The translations under genes were made by a program, and so were the position numbers. Under the pieces are notes generated by a model. It was not told the DNA's origin. It saw nothing but the letters and a program-made list of their open reading frames with translations, and ran no database searches. Below, piece by piece: positions 22,222 to 30,987 of a DNA stretch of 34,406 bases. Where the stretch lies: positions 1 through 34,406 of the forward strand of contig CAZSRS010000042.1 in assembly GCA_964609625.1 (NCBI GenBank), read 5' to 3'. The DNA is from G963674665 sp964609625. GTDB taxonomy: Bacteria; Desulfobacterota; Desulfovibrionia; Desulfovibrionales; Desulfovibrionaceae. Positions within the stretch are counted from its first letter, which is position 1. Every line of letters begins with the position of its first letter.

Positions 22222-23358
22222 ATGAACAGCAGCGCGCGCATGGCCCTTGTCCTGGTCCTGATTCTGGCCGTGTCCACGGCCTGCGTCAAGCAATCCAAAG
22301 CTCCGACCATACCCGGCTCCACGACCCCCTCCGAACAAATGGGTGACGTCCAGTTCCAGGCCGGCAATTTCGAGAGGGCCCTGGAGTTTTACGACAAGGC
22401 CCTGGACGAGGGCGCGGCCCCTGATTCCGTTCTGTATCGGAAGGGGTTTGCCCATTTCGCCCGCGACGAGTGGGAGAAGGCCCTGGAGAACTTTCAGGCC
22501 TCGATCCAGGCCAACCCTAACTTGGCCATCGCCCACGAGGGGGCGGGTCTGGCCGCCTTCCAACTGGAGCAGATCGACGCCGCTGCCGGGCATTTCGAGG
22601 ACACCCGAAAGCTGGCGCCCAACCACTGGGTGCCCTACGCCTTTCTCGCGGCCATCACCCAAATCAAGGGCCAGTCCCAGGAGGCCAAGGCCCTGGGCGA
22701 CAAAGCCGTGGAACTCGGTGGGGAGGCGCAACGCCCCCTGGTTATCGCCACCATGCGCGACGCCTACAACCGTGGCACGCAGATGCGGCCCGGCGTCAAG
22801 ACTGGCCAGAAAGACGAAATCATCATGGAGCATTCCGGGGAAGAAAGCGACACCGCGCCCCAGTTCGGTTCCGATTCCGGTGTCCTGGCCTCGGCCTTGC
22901 CGGAGCCGGCAGCCGGTCCGGCAGTCCCCGAACAACAACCGCGGGAGACGCAACCCACGGAGCACGCACAAGCTGAACACGCCGCGGCGCAACCTGAATC
23001 CGTGCCCCCTGCACAACCCGAAGCCAAGCCGGGGCCGGCACCCATGTCCGAACCCAAACCCGCCCCAGCAGCCAAGCCCGCGCCAGAACCCGCGTCACAG
23101 CCAGCCGCCGCTCCCGTGGGGGGCTATGCCATTCTGGAAAGCTCCTGGAAGAGTGAAGATCAGGCCAAGAACCGCATGGCCATGCTGAAAAACCAGGGAC
23201 TGCCCGTGTACACAGCGCATGTCAACCTGGGTTCGCGCGGTATTTGGCATCGGGTGCTCTTCGGTCCCTTCAAGAGCCTGGGCGACGCCCGCAGCGCCAA
23301 GGACAGGATCGCTGCGCAGCATAACCTCAATGACTTGTTGATCCTGCAGAACCGCTGA
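22222..23358 (+). CDS. Lipoprotein with TPR repeats and C-terminal SPOR domain
   Basis: A 378-residue envelope protein. The signal peptide ends in lipobox VSTAC with lipidation at C21, followed by Val, compatible with the outer membrane. Residues about 38-175 form tetratricopeptide repeats (MGDVQFQAGNFERALEFYDK, then YRKGFAHFARDEWEKALENF). A linker of about 110 residues is rich in Pro, Ala, Glu and Gln. Residues about 302-378 form a SPOR domain (YAILESSWKSEDQAKNRMAM, then RVLFGPFKSLGDARSAKDRI), which binds denuded septal peptidoglycan. AAGGTGA precedes the ATG by six bases. A role in cell division or peptidoglycan remodelling is likely; partners are unknown. Confidence 0.88.
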   Translation: MNSSARMALVLVLILAVSTACVKQSKAPTIPGSTTPSEQMGDVQFQAGNFERALEFYDKALDEGAAPDSVLYRKGFAHFARDEWEKALENFQASIQANPNLAIAHEGAGLAAFQLEQIDAAAGHFEDTRKLAPNHWVPYAFLAAITQIKGQSQEAKALGDKAVELGGEAQRPLVIATMRDAYNRGTQMRPGVKTGQKDEIIMEHSGEESDTAPQFGSDSGVLASALPEPAAGPAVPEQQPRETQPTEHAQAEHAAAQPESVPPAQPEAKPGPAPMSEPKPAPAAKPAPEPASQPAAAPVGGYAILESSWKSEDQAKNRMAMLKNQGLPVYTAHVNLGSRGIWHRVLFGPFKSLGDARSAKDRIAAQHNLNDLLILQNR

Positions 23359-23367
23359 CGGACATAC

Positions 23368-23414
23368 CGGGGAGAACCTTGATGCTGCCGCAAGCAGTCA
23401 CGGGGTTCTCCCCG
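23368..23414. terminator. Hairpin between convergent genes
   Basis: CGGGGAGAACC (23368-23378) pairs perfectly with GGTTCTCCCCG (23404-23414) over 11 bp. The 25-base loop holds a smaller hairpin (CTGC/GCAG). There is no T tract on either side. The position between two converging genes suggests a shared transcription end. Confidence 0.6.
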
Positions 23415-23431
23415 ATCCAGAGCAGGCGTGA

Positions 23432-24604
23432 TCACCCGCCGCACGCACCCTTTTTGCCGAACCGCTCCCAGGCCTTGACCATGGCGGCGGCAGCCAGTCT
23501 GGTGCGAGTGAACAGGCTTTCCACCAGCATGTATTCCTCGGAGGAGTGGTCGCGGTCGCCCACCGGGCCCAGGCCGTCCAGCACCGGCACGCCGGCGGCG
23601 GCGAGGTCGTTGGCGTCGGACACGCCCCCCCTGCGTTCTTCCGGTACCTTCAGGCCAAGCTCCTCGCCGGTCACGCGCACGATCTCATAAAGTTCCCTGG
23701 CTGCCGGCCCAGGTTCCATGGGGGGGCGGCCGCCAAGTTCTTCCAGCCGGCAGCGGACACCCGGAACCATGCTCTCCCGCACGATCTTCCCGCAGGCGGC
23801 GGCAAGGGCCGCGCCGTCATCCGCCGTGACAAAGCGGCAGTCCACGAGTGCTTCGGCGGATTCAGGGACCGTATTGGCTCCGGTACCGCCCTCGATGCGC
23901 CCCACATTGACACTGATCCCGCGTTTTGGTGCGTTCCGAGCCTCCAGGGCCACGATCTTGTGGGCAAGCTCCAGAATGGCGCTGGGCTTGCCGGTCTCTG
24001 CCTGGCCCACGTGCCCGGCCCTGCCCTGGCAGATCAGCCGCAGTCCTCGTTTACCCTTGCGTGCCGTGACAGCCTCGCCCTTGAGCCCGGCGCATTCGAA
24101 GACCAGGGCACAGGCGCTGCGCCGCGCTTCGGTCAGGATCGAGGCACGGGAGTGGGGCGAGCCGATCTCCTCGTCGGCATTGAGCACAAAGCACAGGGGC
24201 AGGCCCTCGAGGTCGCCGGAGGCGCTCAAGGCCCGGATGGCGAACAGCGCCACCACCAATCCACCCTTCATGTCGATGACGCCCGGACCGCGGACAGCGT
24301 CCTGCCCCTGGTGCTTGAACCGCTCGAAACAGTCGAAGCCCAGGGACTGGGGGAATACCGTGTCCATGTGCCCGCAGAGCAGCAGTTGACCGGCGCCGGG
24401 CGCCACCGCGGCCGGGGATCGCGCCACCAGGGTGTCGCCGACATCGGTGTGGGGCACGCGCTCCACCACGAAGCCCAGAGTCTGCAATTCGGCCTCGAAG
24501 ATTCGGCCCACGGCGTCGGAGCCGGCCTTGTTCGGGGTATGGCTGTTGATGCGCACCACGCGCTCGAGCATGGCGAGCATGGCGGCCTGTGTTTCTGTGT
24601 TCAT
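23432..24604 (-). CDS. M20-family zinc metallopeptidase (carboxypeptidase/deacylase)
   Basis: A 390-residue soluble enzyme of the M20 family (carboxypeptidase G2, ArgE, DapE type), which hydrolyses amide bonds of N-acyl amino acids or small peptides with two zinc ions. Zinc and catalytic residues are visible: H79 in LLCGHMDTVF with D81 next to it, D111 in GPGVIDMKGG bridging the metals, general base E145 and ligand E146 in NADEEIGS, and a late His in RDHSSEEY. The lid domain starts near residue 190 (ARKGKRGLRLICQGRAGHVG). No signal peptide. AAGGAAAG precedes the ATG at 24604. The glutamate carboxypeptidase subgroup fits best; the substrate is unknown. Confidence 0.9.
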   Translation of the reverse strand: MNTETQAAMLAMLERVVRINSHTPNKAGSDAVGRIFEAELQTLGFVVERVPHTDVGDTLVARSPAAVAPGAGQLLLCGHMDTVFPQSLGFDCFERFKHQGQDAVRGPGVIDMKGGLVVALFAIRALSASGDLEGLPLCFVLNADEEIGSPHSRASILTEARRSACALVFECAGLKGEAVTARKGKRGLRLICQGRAGHVGQAETGKPSAILELAHKIVALEARNAPKRGISVNVGRIEGGTGANTVPESAEALVDCRFVTADDGAALAAACGKIVRESMVPGVRCRLEELGGRPPMEPGPAARELYEIVRVTGEELGLKVPEERRGGVSDANDLAAAGVPVLDGLGPVGDRDHSSEEYMLVESLFTRTRLAAAAMVKAWERFGKKGACGG

Positions 24605-24698
24605 CGGGCTTTCCTTGGAGAAAAAGACCTGCACGCATTCATGCAGTGCACGTCACCTGCTGGATGCATCGTGATCCGGGCGGACCTTGAACATCCGG

Positions 24699-25715
24699 TC
24701 ATCGCCCCAGTTGGTATTTTCGTACGGCGTTGTTGTGTTCGTTCAACGATTTGCTGAAGTGGTGGGTGCCGTCCTTTTTGGATACGAAGTAGAGGAAGTC
24801 GTGCTCCTCCGGGTTCTTCGCGGCCAGCAGGGAGTCCAGCCCCGGCGAGCAGATGGGGCCCGGCGGCAGGCCGGGACGCTGATAGGTGTTGTAGAGGTTT
24901 TCCGGATCCTCGAGGTGCTTGCGAGTGAGGTTGCCGTCAAAGGACAGCCCGAGACCGTATATGGTGGTCGGGTCGCATTGCAGGAGCATCTTCTTCGCAA
25001 GCCTCTGGACAAAAACCCCGGAGATGCGCGGCCGTTCCTCGGGTGCGCCGGTCTCCTTTTCCACCAGGGAGGCCAGGATGACAACACGTTTAAGCTCCTC
25101 AGGGGAGGGGGGATCCCCGGGCCAGACTTTCTTGGCGTTCTCCCAGAAGGTCTTGAGCAACAGCTCCACGATGGGCTTGGGGTCCTTGGACCTGGGGCGT
25201 TGCAGCAGGTAGGTCTCTGGAAAGAGGAAGCCCTCGGCCGAATCAAATGGTATGTTGTACTTCCGCAGGAGTTCCGGGTCCTTGATGGCTGCCGCGAACT
25301 CACCGTATTCAGCATAGCCAGCGTCGGCGACCACCTTGGCGGTCTCCCACCAAGTGAGCCCCTCGCGCAGGGCGAGGCGATAGAGGATGGGGCGCCCAGA
25401 GACCAGGGTCTCGAGGATCTTTTGGGGAGGCCACCCCGTATTGAGCATGAAATCACCGGCCTGGATGGACTCGAGCTGCTTCTTGTAGCGGGCGTAGAGG
25501 CGGAAGTATTGGAGATTGGTGATCAGGCCCTGCTCTTCGAGCCTTTTGGCCACCTTGTCGAAATTTTCACCGGGCTCCACCTCGAAAACGACCTCCTGCC
25601 CAGGGTCTTGGGGCGCGGTTTTGAGGAAGGAGTAACTCACGTAGACCACATAAGCCGTGGCTGCCAGGATGCAGGCGAACATCAGGGAGACGGCGGCGAG
25701 AAGAAAGGTGCGCAT
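24699..25715 (-). CDS. mltG: Endolytic peptidoglycan transglycosylase MltG
   Basis: A 338-residue inner-membrane protein that cuts nascent glycan strands and so sets their length. It has one N-terminal membrane helix (about 5-27), a LysM-like segment (FEVEPGENFDKVAKRLEEQG) and the YceG catalytic domain, with E219 in LASLVEKETG (equivalent to E. coli E218). Further family motifs are ISGVFVQRL, QCDPTTIYGLG and YNTYQRPGLPPGPICSPG, ending LYFVSKKDGTHHFS. It starts five bases after the ruvX stop, so the two form an operon. Confidence 0.96.
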   Translation of the reverse strand: MRTFLLAAVSLMFACILAATAYVVYVSYSFLKTAPQDPGQEVVFEVEPGENFDKVAKRLEEQGLITNLQYFRLYARYKKQLESIQAGDFMLNTGWPPQKILETLVSGRPILYRLALREGLTWWETAKVVADAGYAEYGEFAAAIKDPELLRKYNIPFDSAEGFLFPETYLLQRPRSKDPKPIVELLLKTFWENAKKVWPGDPPSPEELKRVVILASLVEKETGAPEERPRISGVFVQRLAKKMLLQCDPTTIYGLGLSFDGNLTRKHLEDPENLYNTYQRPGLPPGPICSPGLDSLLAAKNPEEHDFLYFVSKKDGTHHFSKSLNEHNNAVRKYQLGR

Positions 25716-25720
25716 GGTTA

Positions 25721-26161
25721 TTATACCATTGGAAAATTTCCGGCGCCGCCCCCCAGGATGAAGGCTTCCAGGATGCGTGCCGCGGCTTGTTGGTCCAGGA
25801 CCTCTTTGAGTTTCTTGCCGTACAGGCCGGCCTGCCGCAGCCGTTCTTCCGCGTCCCTGGAGGTGAAGTCCTCGTCCACCAGATGGATGGGCAGCTGGAT
25901 GCGCCGTTTCAGGCGTGCGGCGAAATTCCTGACCTGCCGGACGATGAGCGCCTCTTGTCCGTCGGCTGCCACGGGGCCATGGGGCAGGCCGAGCACCACC
26001 CCCTGCGCGCCATGCTCCTCGAGCACCGCGAGGATCTCCGTGAAGAGCTTGTCGCGCGTGGTCTTATAAACCGTTCTGAGCGGAAAAGCCAGCCGGGCTT
26101 CAGGGTCGCTCACGGCCAGACCGATGCGTTTGGTGCCGAAGTCGATGGCGATGTATTTCAA
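25721..26161 (-). CDS. ruvX: Holliday-junction resolvase-like RuvX (YqgF)
   Basis: A 146-residue RNase H-fold protein involved in rRNA processing or DNA junction resolution. It has an N-terminal nuclease strand YIAIDFGTKRIGLAVSD with the metal-binding Asp, a second acidic position region (VVLGLPHGPVAADG) and VDEDFTSRDAEERLRQAG containing the conserved DE-x-TS pattern. No ATG lies near the conserved start. I chose the TTG at 26161, with GGAG about 11 bases upstream. A longer frame to 26269 would add 36 residues without homology. It is coupled to mltG. Confidence 0.92.
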   Translation of the reverse strand: MKYIAIDFGTKRIGLAVSDPEARLAFPLRTVYKTTRDKLFTEILAVLEEHGAQGVVLGLPHGPVAADGQEALIVRQVRNFAARLKRRIQLPIHLVDEDFTSRDAEERLRQAGLYGKKLKEVLDQQAAARILEAFILGGGAGNFPMV

Positions 26162-26307
26162 CAGGTTCAGTTCTCCGTTCGCACGATCGGGGCTGCCCAG
26201 CCGGCCGTTGCAAGAGCGGATCGATCCAGCAAGTCGCACGAAGTGGCCCGTGTATACTGCAAGGAGCAAGGGGGCGTCCAGCCGTGCGGCACCTGCCGTG
26301 GCGGTCC

Positions 26308-27696
26308 TCAGAAATAATACGTCAGCCGCAGCTCGCCACGGACCGAGTTCAGTTTTTCGCCGAACTCGCTACGCGCCCCGCCCATGGGGATGATCAGCCG
26401 GGGGCGTATCTCCAGCTCCGGCGTGAGCATATAGGACAACTCGGGATTCAGGGTAACGCTGGCATCACCCAGGTTGGCAATGACCGTCAGGGTGGGTGTC
26501 AGATAGAGGATGTCCAAGGGTTCCTTCTGCGAGACCCGGAAATAGAGGTAATCCTGACCGGCACCACTGCTGTTGTAACTGCCCGAGACCTTGGCGCTCT
26601 GCTGCAACAGCCGGGCCTCCCCAGTGGTCTCGTAATGCGCGTACCCCCGGTGCACGGCGCGGTAATAGTCCGTCATCTCTCCAGGCGCGTAGCCCTCGCC
26701 GTTGTGATAGTACTCGAGGATGAAGGTGGTGTCCGTGGGGGTGAGATAGCGCAGCCCCACCAGGAAGCTCCAGGCGTCGTAGCGGCTGGTGCGCGTGATG
26801 CCCCGGCTGTCCAGGAGTGTCTTCTCATAGCCCAGGCGCAGGGCGGCCTCGCCGTGGATGGCCAGGTTCTCGGCTAGGTTGGCGGCGAAGTCCAAGCCCA
26901 GGCGTGTGTCATAGCCTTGCCCGGCCATGGCCAGCAGATCGATGTCCACGTCGTACAGCAGCAGGTAGAGCTTGCCGCCGTAGAGCAGCGTATCCTTTCG
27001 GGCCAGGCCGGCGTTGACCTCCTCCCAGGCAGGGAGCGCCAGCGGCGTCAAGGCCACTGTCGACAGCGGCCCCTGCAGGCTCCAGATGGCGTCGGCAGAG
27101 GCCAGGATGTAGCCCTCGCGGCTCTGGTCCGGGTCATCTACATCCTTAGGGCGGCTGGCGAAGCTCACCGGGCTCCAGGCATAGCCCTTGCCCCACTTGA
27201 GCACTTTTTTGCCCGCCTCCAGGGTGAAAGACGGCGTGGGGCGCCAGGTGGCGAAGCCCTCCTCCAGCAGCAACGCCCCCTCCCAGTGCTCGTTTTCCTC
27301 GAAGAAAATTTTCGAGGGCTCGTCGAGGGTAAGTTTGCCCAGAGTCATACTGCTTCCGCCCAGGTCGAGACGCGGCCGGGCGTAGAGCCCGAGTTCCCTG
27401 AGATGCAGGGAAAACTCGGGCTTGATCCTGAGCATGACGTCGGCCTGGAGCGCGTCCTGCGGGTCTTTGAAAAAGCGCTGTTGGTAGACGGCCGCGTCCC
27501 TGTCCAGCAGGCGCCCCCCTGTGCGCAGTTCCACCTGCCCCCAGAATTCGAAGGGGCTCTCCTCCACCTCCGGGATCTCGAAGTCCGTGCTGTAGGCCGG
27601 GCTCTCCGTGGCTTGAGCCTTGGCCTGGGTCGGCGCCCCCCAGGGGAGCGGCAATAGCGCCAGGAACAGCGCCACGGCCGCAAGCTTCAGGTTCAT
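26308..27696 (-). CDS. Outer-membrane beta-barrel protein of an envelope transport operon
   Basis: A 462-residue exported protein with a signal peptide (MNLKLAAVALFLALLPLPWG, cleavage near QAKAQA). Alternating amphipathic strands with many aromatic residues end in the sequence LRLTYYF: a terminal Phe, the outer-membrane barrel signal. Internal segments such as GQVELRTGGRLLDRD and LKWGKGYAWSPVSF recall the DUF1302-like porin group seen beside lipid exporters. The frame also offers an ATG at 27714 overlapping the previous stop, but AAGG is correctly spaced only from the ATG at 27696. It is the last gene of a four-gene operon with a LolA-like protein and an ABC transporter. The cargo is unknown. 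Confidence 0.85.
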   Translation of the reverse strand: MNLKLAAVALFLALLPLPWGAPTQAKAQATESPAYSTDFEIPEVEESPFEFWGQVELRTGGRLLDRDAAVYQQRFFKDPQDALQADVMLRIKPEFSLHLRELGLYARPRLDLGGSSMTLGKLTLDEPSKIFFEENEHWEGALLLEEGFATWRPTPSFTLEAGKKVLKWGKGYAWSPVSFASRPKDVDDPDQSREGYILASADAIWSLQGPLSTVALTPLALPAWEEVNAGLARKDTLLYGGKLYLLLYDVDIDLLAMAGQGYDTRLGLDFAANLAENLAIHGEAALRLGYEKTLLDSRGITRTSRYDAWSFLVGLRYLTPTDTTFILEYYHNGEGYAPGEMTDYYRAVHRGYAHYETTGEARLLQQSAKVSGSYNSSGAGQDYLYFRVSQKEPLDILYLTPTLTVIANLGDASVTLNPELSYMLTPELEIRPRLIIPMGGARSEFGEKLNSVRGELRLTYYF

Positions 27697-27710
27697 CGTG
27701 ACCTTGGCCG

Positions 27711-28460
27711 TCATTTCCTGAGGGACTCCACCCTGGGCAGGTAGTTCAGGGTGAAGACCTCGTCCGGGAAGTCCCGGGCCTGGACCTTGGCGAAAACCAT
27801 CACCGAGAGATAGCCCTTGTGCAGGGGGCTGTCCGTCTCCACCACGGCGGGCCGCATGAATCCGTCGCCGAAGTCGGTGGGCTGCTTGAAGTGCAGGGTT
27901 TTGATCAGCATGCCCGAGGCAGCCAGGCATTTGATCTCCTTGGGCACCAGGCGCTCCCTGTCCACCAGCATCTCCAGCCGGTCGTAGGCCACGGCGTTGG
28001 TCTTGGCCTTGAGTCGCAGCAGGAAGGCGTCGCCCTGTTCCTCCATGGATTCAGGGCTGTACTCCACGCTGTAGTCCAGGCGCATGATGTCTGAATTGTT
28101 GAAAATGCCCCCCGTGACGGATTGCAGGCTGGTGATGCGCACGGGCTTGCCCACGTTGGGGATGTGCAGCCACATGTTCTCGCCGAGCCTGAGGGTGGCG
28201 CGCCCCTTGTCGCTGGATGGCGCCAGGAACACCGAGGCCACCATGTCCTGCCCCTTCTTGATGGTGTACAGGGTGTACTCTCGCTTGCCGCCGTCGGGCT
28301 CGATGTTGATCAGCTTGCGGTAGGACTCGTAACTCACGGGCGCCAGATTGCGGTCCACGGCGTCCAGCACGGCCTGGGCGTCCATGGCGGCGACAGCTTG
28401 GGGTGCAATGTTCCAGGCCAATAGGGCCAGGAGGAGGAAAGCATATCGGATTGGATTCAT
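27711..28460 (-). CDS. LolA-like periplasmic protein (outer-membrane lipoprotein-sorting family)
   Basis: A 249-residue exported protein with signal peptide MNPIRYAFLLLALLAWNIAP (cleavage near AVAAMDA). The mature part is a beta-rich COG2834/LolA-like fold with the typical pattern SVFLAPSSDKGRATLRLGEN, WLHIPNVGKPVRI and GGIFNNSDIMRLDYSVEY. Such proteins bind hydrophobic acyl chains in a half-barrel and carry them across the periplasm. It sits between a FtsX-like ABC permease (start 28480 side) and an outer-membrane barrel; its stop overlaps an ATG of the latter. Its likely role is the periplasmic carrier for whatever the ABC pair extracts from the inner membrane. This is inference from fold and neighbours. 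Confidence 0.87.
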   Translation of the reverse strand: MNPIRYAFLLLALLAWNIAPQAVAAMDAQAVLDAVDRNLAPVSYESYRKLINIEPDGGKREYTLYTIKKGQDMVASVFLAPSSDKGRATLRLGENMWLHIPNVGKPVRITSLQSVTGGIFNNSDIMRLDYSVEYSPESMEEQGDAFLLRLKAKTNAVAYDRLEMLVDRERLVPKEIKCLAASGMLIKTLHFKQPTDFGDGFMRPAVVETDSPLHKGYLSVMVFAKVQARDFPDEVFTLNYLPRVESLRK

Positions 28461-28479
28461 AGGGCTTTGCTCCGTTGTG

Positions 28480-29733
28480 TTAGACGTGGCCGAGGGCGTC
28501 CACAGGTTCCATGCGCGCCGCCTTCCAGGCCGGCTGCAACGCGGCCAGGGCCGAGGCGACCAGGACGATGCCAGCCAGGACGAGCAGCTCCGTGACGTCG
28601 ATCTCCGGTCGGATGAGCAGATTGTCCATGCGGCCGAAGGTGAAGGTGATGCCCGAGACCTTGAAGGCCATGAGCCCGGCAATGCCCAGGGCCAGACCGG
28701 CCGCCGTGCCCAAAGCGCCCAGCAACACTCCCTCGGCCACGAACAGAGCCATGATCCTGCCCGGCGGCGTGCCCATGGCCGCGATGGTGCCGATCTCGCG
28801 CACGCGCTCGAACACCGACATGAGCATCACGTTGAGCACGCTGATGAGCACGATGGCCACCATGACGATCTTCACGGTGATGAGCATCAGGTCGATCATG
28901 CCGGCGATGCTTGCGAAGGGCGAGAGTTTGTCCCAGGTGTGCAGCTCGAAGGCCGGCTTGCCCTGCTGGTTGGTGAAGGCGCCGAGCGCCTTGTCCAGGC
29001 CCTTGGCTACTGCGCCGAGTCTGTCGAAGGACACCACCCGGACCACCACTTCCGTCACCTCGCCTGGATCCGTTCGCAGCAGCGCACGGCCGTCCTCGAT
29101 ATGCATGTAGGCGTCCTTGCCGCCGGGTCCCAGGACGTCCTCGATGAGAGCGGCGATCTGAAACTCCATGCCGTTGACCGAGCCGTCACGGTTGGTGGCC
29201 ACCAACACCACCGAGTCACCGGGCTTCAGGTTCATGCTCTTGGCCACCTTCTCGGGTACCACCACCTGCCCCTGTTCGAGTATGGGCATCCCCTGTTCCG
29301 GGGCGCCTTCGGCGATGCGCCCGGTCAGGGCCGTGCACACCGCCACCTCGCGCAGGGGGTCGATGGCTGTGAGCCGGACGTTGGTGCTCTCCAGGTAGTT
29401 GCTGAGCACGGCGCCGAACTTCAGGCGCGGAGCAAAAGCCTCCACCCCGGCGGTGCTGTCCAGCAGGGCCGCGACGTCCCGGTAGCCCTTGGCCTTGATG
29501 TTCAGGTTCAGGGGCGTGGTGTCGATGGAGGAGACGTAGCCCTTGCGGTGGATCTGCATGTGCCCGAGGCTGGAGTCGGTGACAATGCCGATCATCATGG
29601 ACTTGAAGGACCCGGCCAGACCGGAGAAGAGCACCACGATGCACACGCCGAGCACAATAAGCAGCGAGGTGAGCAGGGTCCTGCGCTTGTAGCGCGTGAG
29701 GTTGCGCAAGGCGATCTTCAGGATGCTAGGCAT
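28480..29733 (-). CDS. FtsX-like ABC transporter permease (LolC/MacB type)
   Basis: A 417-residue inner-membrane protein with the LolC/MacB layout: one N-terminal helix (about 18-40, LLTSLLIVLGVCIVVLFSGL), a periplasmic domain of about 230 residues, then three helices in the FtsX domain (about 275-400; VMVAIVLISVLNVMLMSVFE, LGTAAGLALGIAGLMAF, LAGIVLVASALAALQPAWKA). The coupling motif ERVREIGTIAAMGTPPGRI and the end PAWKAARMEPVDALGHV are typical. The start overlaps the ATPase gene by 8 bp. These mechanotransmission-type transporters extract lipoproteins or lipids, or drive periplasmic partners. Confidence 0.92.
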   Translation of the reverse strand: MPSILKIALRNLTRYKRRTLLTSLLIVLGVCIVVLFSGLAGSFKSMMIGIVTDSSLGHMQIHRKGYVSSIDTTPLNLNIKAKGYRDVAALLDSTAGVEAFAPRLKFGAVLSNYLESTNVRLTAIDPLREVAVCTALTGRIAEGAPEQGMPILEQGQVVVPEKVAKSMNLKPGDSVVLVATNRDGSVNGMEFQIAALIEDVLGPGGKDAYMHIEDGRALLRTDPGEVTEVVVRVVSFDRLGAVAKGLDKALGAFTNQQGKPAFELHTWDKLSPFASIAGMIDLMLITVKIVMVAIVLISVLNVMLMSVFERVREIGTIAAMGTPPGRIMALFVAEGVLLGALGTAAGLALGIAGLMAFKVSGITFTFGRMDNLLIRPEIDVTELLVLAGIVLVASALAALQPAWKAARMEPVDALGHV

Positions 29734-30436
29734 GGTGCGCCCCCCCCTGGAGGAAGTCCGCGCCGTTGGCCAGCTTGCCGTCCTCCAGGCCGTGGATCAC
29801 GTCGGCGTGCTCCACAATGCGCGGGTCGTGGGTGGAGAAGACAAAGGTGGTGCCGAAGGTGTCGCGCATCTCGCGCATCAGGCCGATGATCTTCTGGGCG
29901 GTCTTCTGGTCCAGGTTGGCGGTGGGTTCGTCGGCCAGGACCACCTCGGGGTTGGTGACCAGGGCCCTGGCCACGGCCACGCGCTGCTTCTGCCCCCCGG
30001 AAATATGGTCGGGGCGCTTGTCCTTGAACTCGGTCATGCCCACGGCCTCCAGCAGACGCAGTACGCGCTGCCTGCGTTCCTGGGCCGGAGTTCTGGTGAT
30101 CATGATCAGGGGGTACTCCACGTTCTCGAGGACCGTGAGCACGGGGATGAGGTTGAAGGCCTGGAAGATGAACCCCAAATGCCTGCCGCGAAAGGCGGCC
30201 GCCTGTCGCCTGCCCAGGCTGTCGATGCGGGTGCCGGCCACGCGGACCTCGCCGGCGCTGGGTTTGTCCATGCAGCCCACGATGTTCAGCAGGGTGGTCT
30301 TGCCGCTCCCCGAGGGGCCGACAAAGGTCACCAGGGTGCCCTGCTCGATGCGCACGGAGATGCCACGCAGGGCCGGGGAGTCCACCTGCCCGGTCCTGTA
30401 GGTCTTGGAGACGTTGTCCAGTTCAATGAGTGCCAT
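29726..30436 (-). CDS. ABC transporter ATPase (LolD/MacB type)
   Basis: A 236-residue ATPase energising the permease immediately downstream. It has Walker A VGPSGSGKTTLLN, Q-loop FIFQAFNLIPVLTVLENVEY (the long FxLIPxLTxxENV form of LolD/MacB ATPases), signature ISGGQKQRVAVARAL, Walker B VVLADEPTANLD and switch His FSTHDPRIVEHAD. The start is the ATG at 30436 with AGAGGAG seven bases upstream. It is the first gene of the operon ATPase, permease, LolA-like protein, barrel. A cluster of palindromic and repeated words lies 115-170 bp upstream. Confidence 0.95.
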   Translation of the reverse strand: MALIELDNVSKTYRTGQVDSPALRGISVRIEQGTLVTFVGPSGSGKTTLLNIVGCMDKPSAGEVRVAGTRIDSLGRRQAAAFRGRHLGFIFQAFNLIPVLTVLENVEYPLIMITRTPAQERRQRVLRLLEAVGMTEFKDKRPDHISGGQKQRVAVARALVTNPEVVLADEPTANLDQKTAQKIIGLMREMRDTFGTTFVFSTHDPRIVEHADVIHGLEDGKLANGADFLQGGAHHA

Positions 30437-30551
30437 GCACAAACTCCTCTTTAGTGTAGGGAAATGCTTGAAGCCAAGCAAGGAGCACGCCAAGACGCAA
30501 TTTGGCGGAATGACAGGACACCTTGAGATTTTCAAATCAACCGGCCCTTGT

Positions 30552-30606
30552 AGTGTATAGATTGTTTACGGAACAGTGTATAGAGTGAAAAGAAAGTGTA
30601 CACTTT
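30552..30606 (-). promoter_or_regulatory. Candidate operator cluster upstream of the ABC/LolA/barrel operon
   Basis: AGTGTATAGA occurs twice (30552-30561, 30575-30584, 23 bp apart). A third, variant copy AGTGTACACT (30595-30604) is the centre of the perfect 14-bp palindrome AAAGTGTACACTTT (30593-30606). The stretch is AT-rich against its GC-rich surroundings. A dimeric repressor such as a TetR-type protein would suit it; no regulator gene is adjacent. Confidence 0.5.
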
Positions 30607-30678
30607 GGGGGGCTGCCGTGAGACGCTTGCCGCATTACACACCGTTGCCGTGACACACGCGAAAGGGAGCGGCTGCAG

Positions 30679-30814
30679 CCACCCCTACGGCCGAAACCAA
30701 AGGGCGGAGGCAAATCCAAGGCGTTGTCTCTTGCCCATTCCCCGCACCATACTTCGGTAGTCTTGGGTATTGGCCACATGCCGCACCCCTCACGGACGGA
30801 ACCAAAGGGTGTAC
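30679..30814. repeat. Imperfect direct repeat in non-coding DNA
   Basis: Two copies, about 32 bp each, start near 30679 and 30783 (104 bp apart). They share CACCCCT, then ACGG, CG, and the exact core AACCAAAGGG (30695-30704 and 30800-30809). I estimate about 80% identity by eye. They may be degenerate intergenic repeats. Confidence 0.4.
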
Positions 30815-30987
30815 GGTATCCTAGCCCTGCTTCACCTTGTCGGATGTCTTTTCCCAGGCGTTTCCGTTCCGGGTACCGTATTCCCGGCGCTTGCCTTCCT
30901 GGACATCATTGATTCAGCGGGGCACAAGCAGGTCTTGATCAACACCCAACGCATCGATTCCTCGATCATGTCCCGGCAAAGACGTAG

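Noticed and set aside
28348..29889. A 513-codon plus-strand frame opposite the FtsX-like permease
   Set aside because: The His/Gln/Glu-rich translation is the usual antisense product; the permease is unmistakable.
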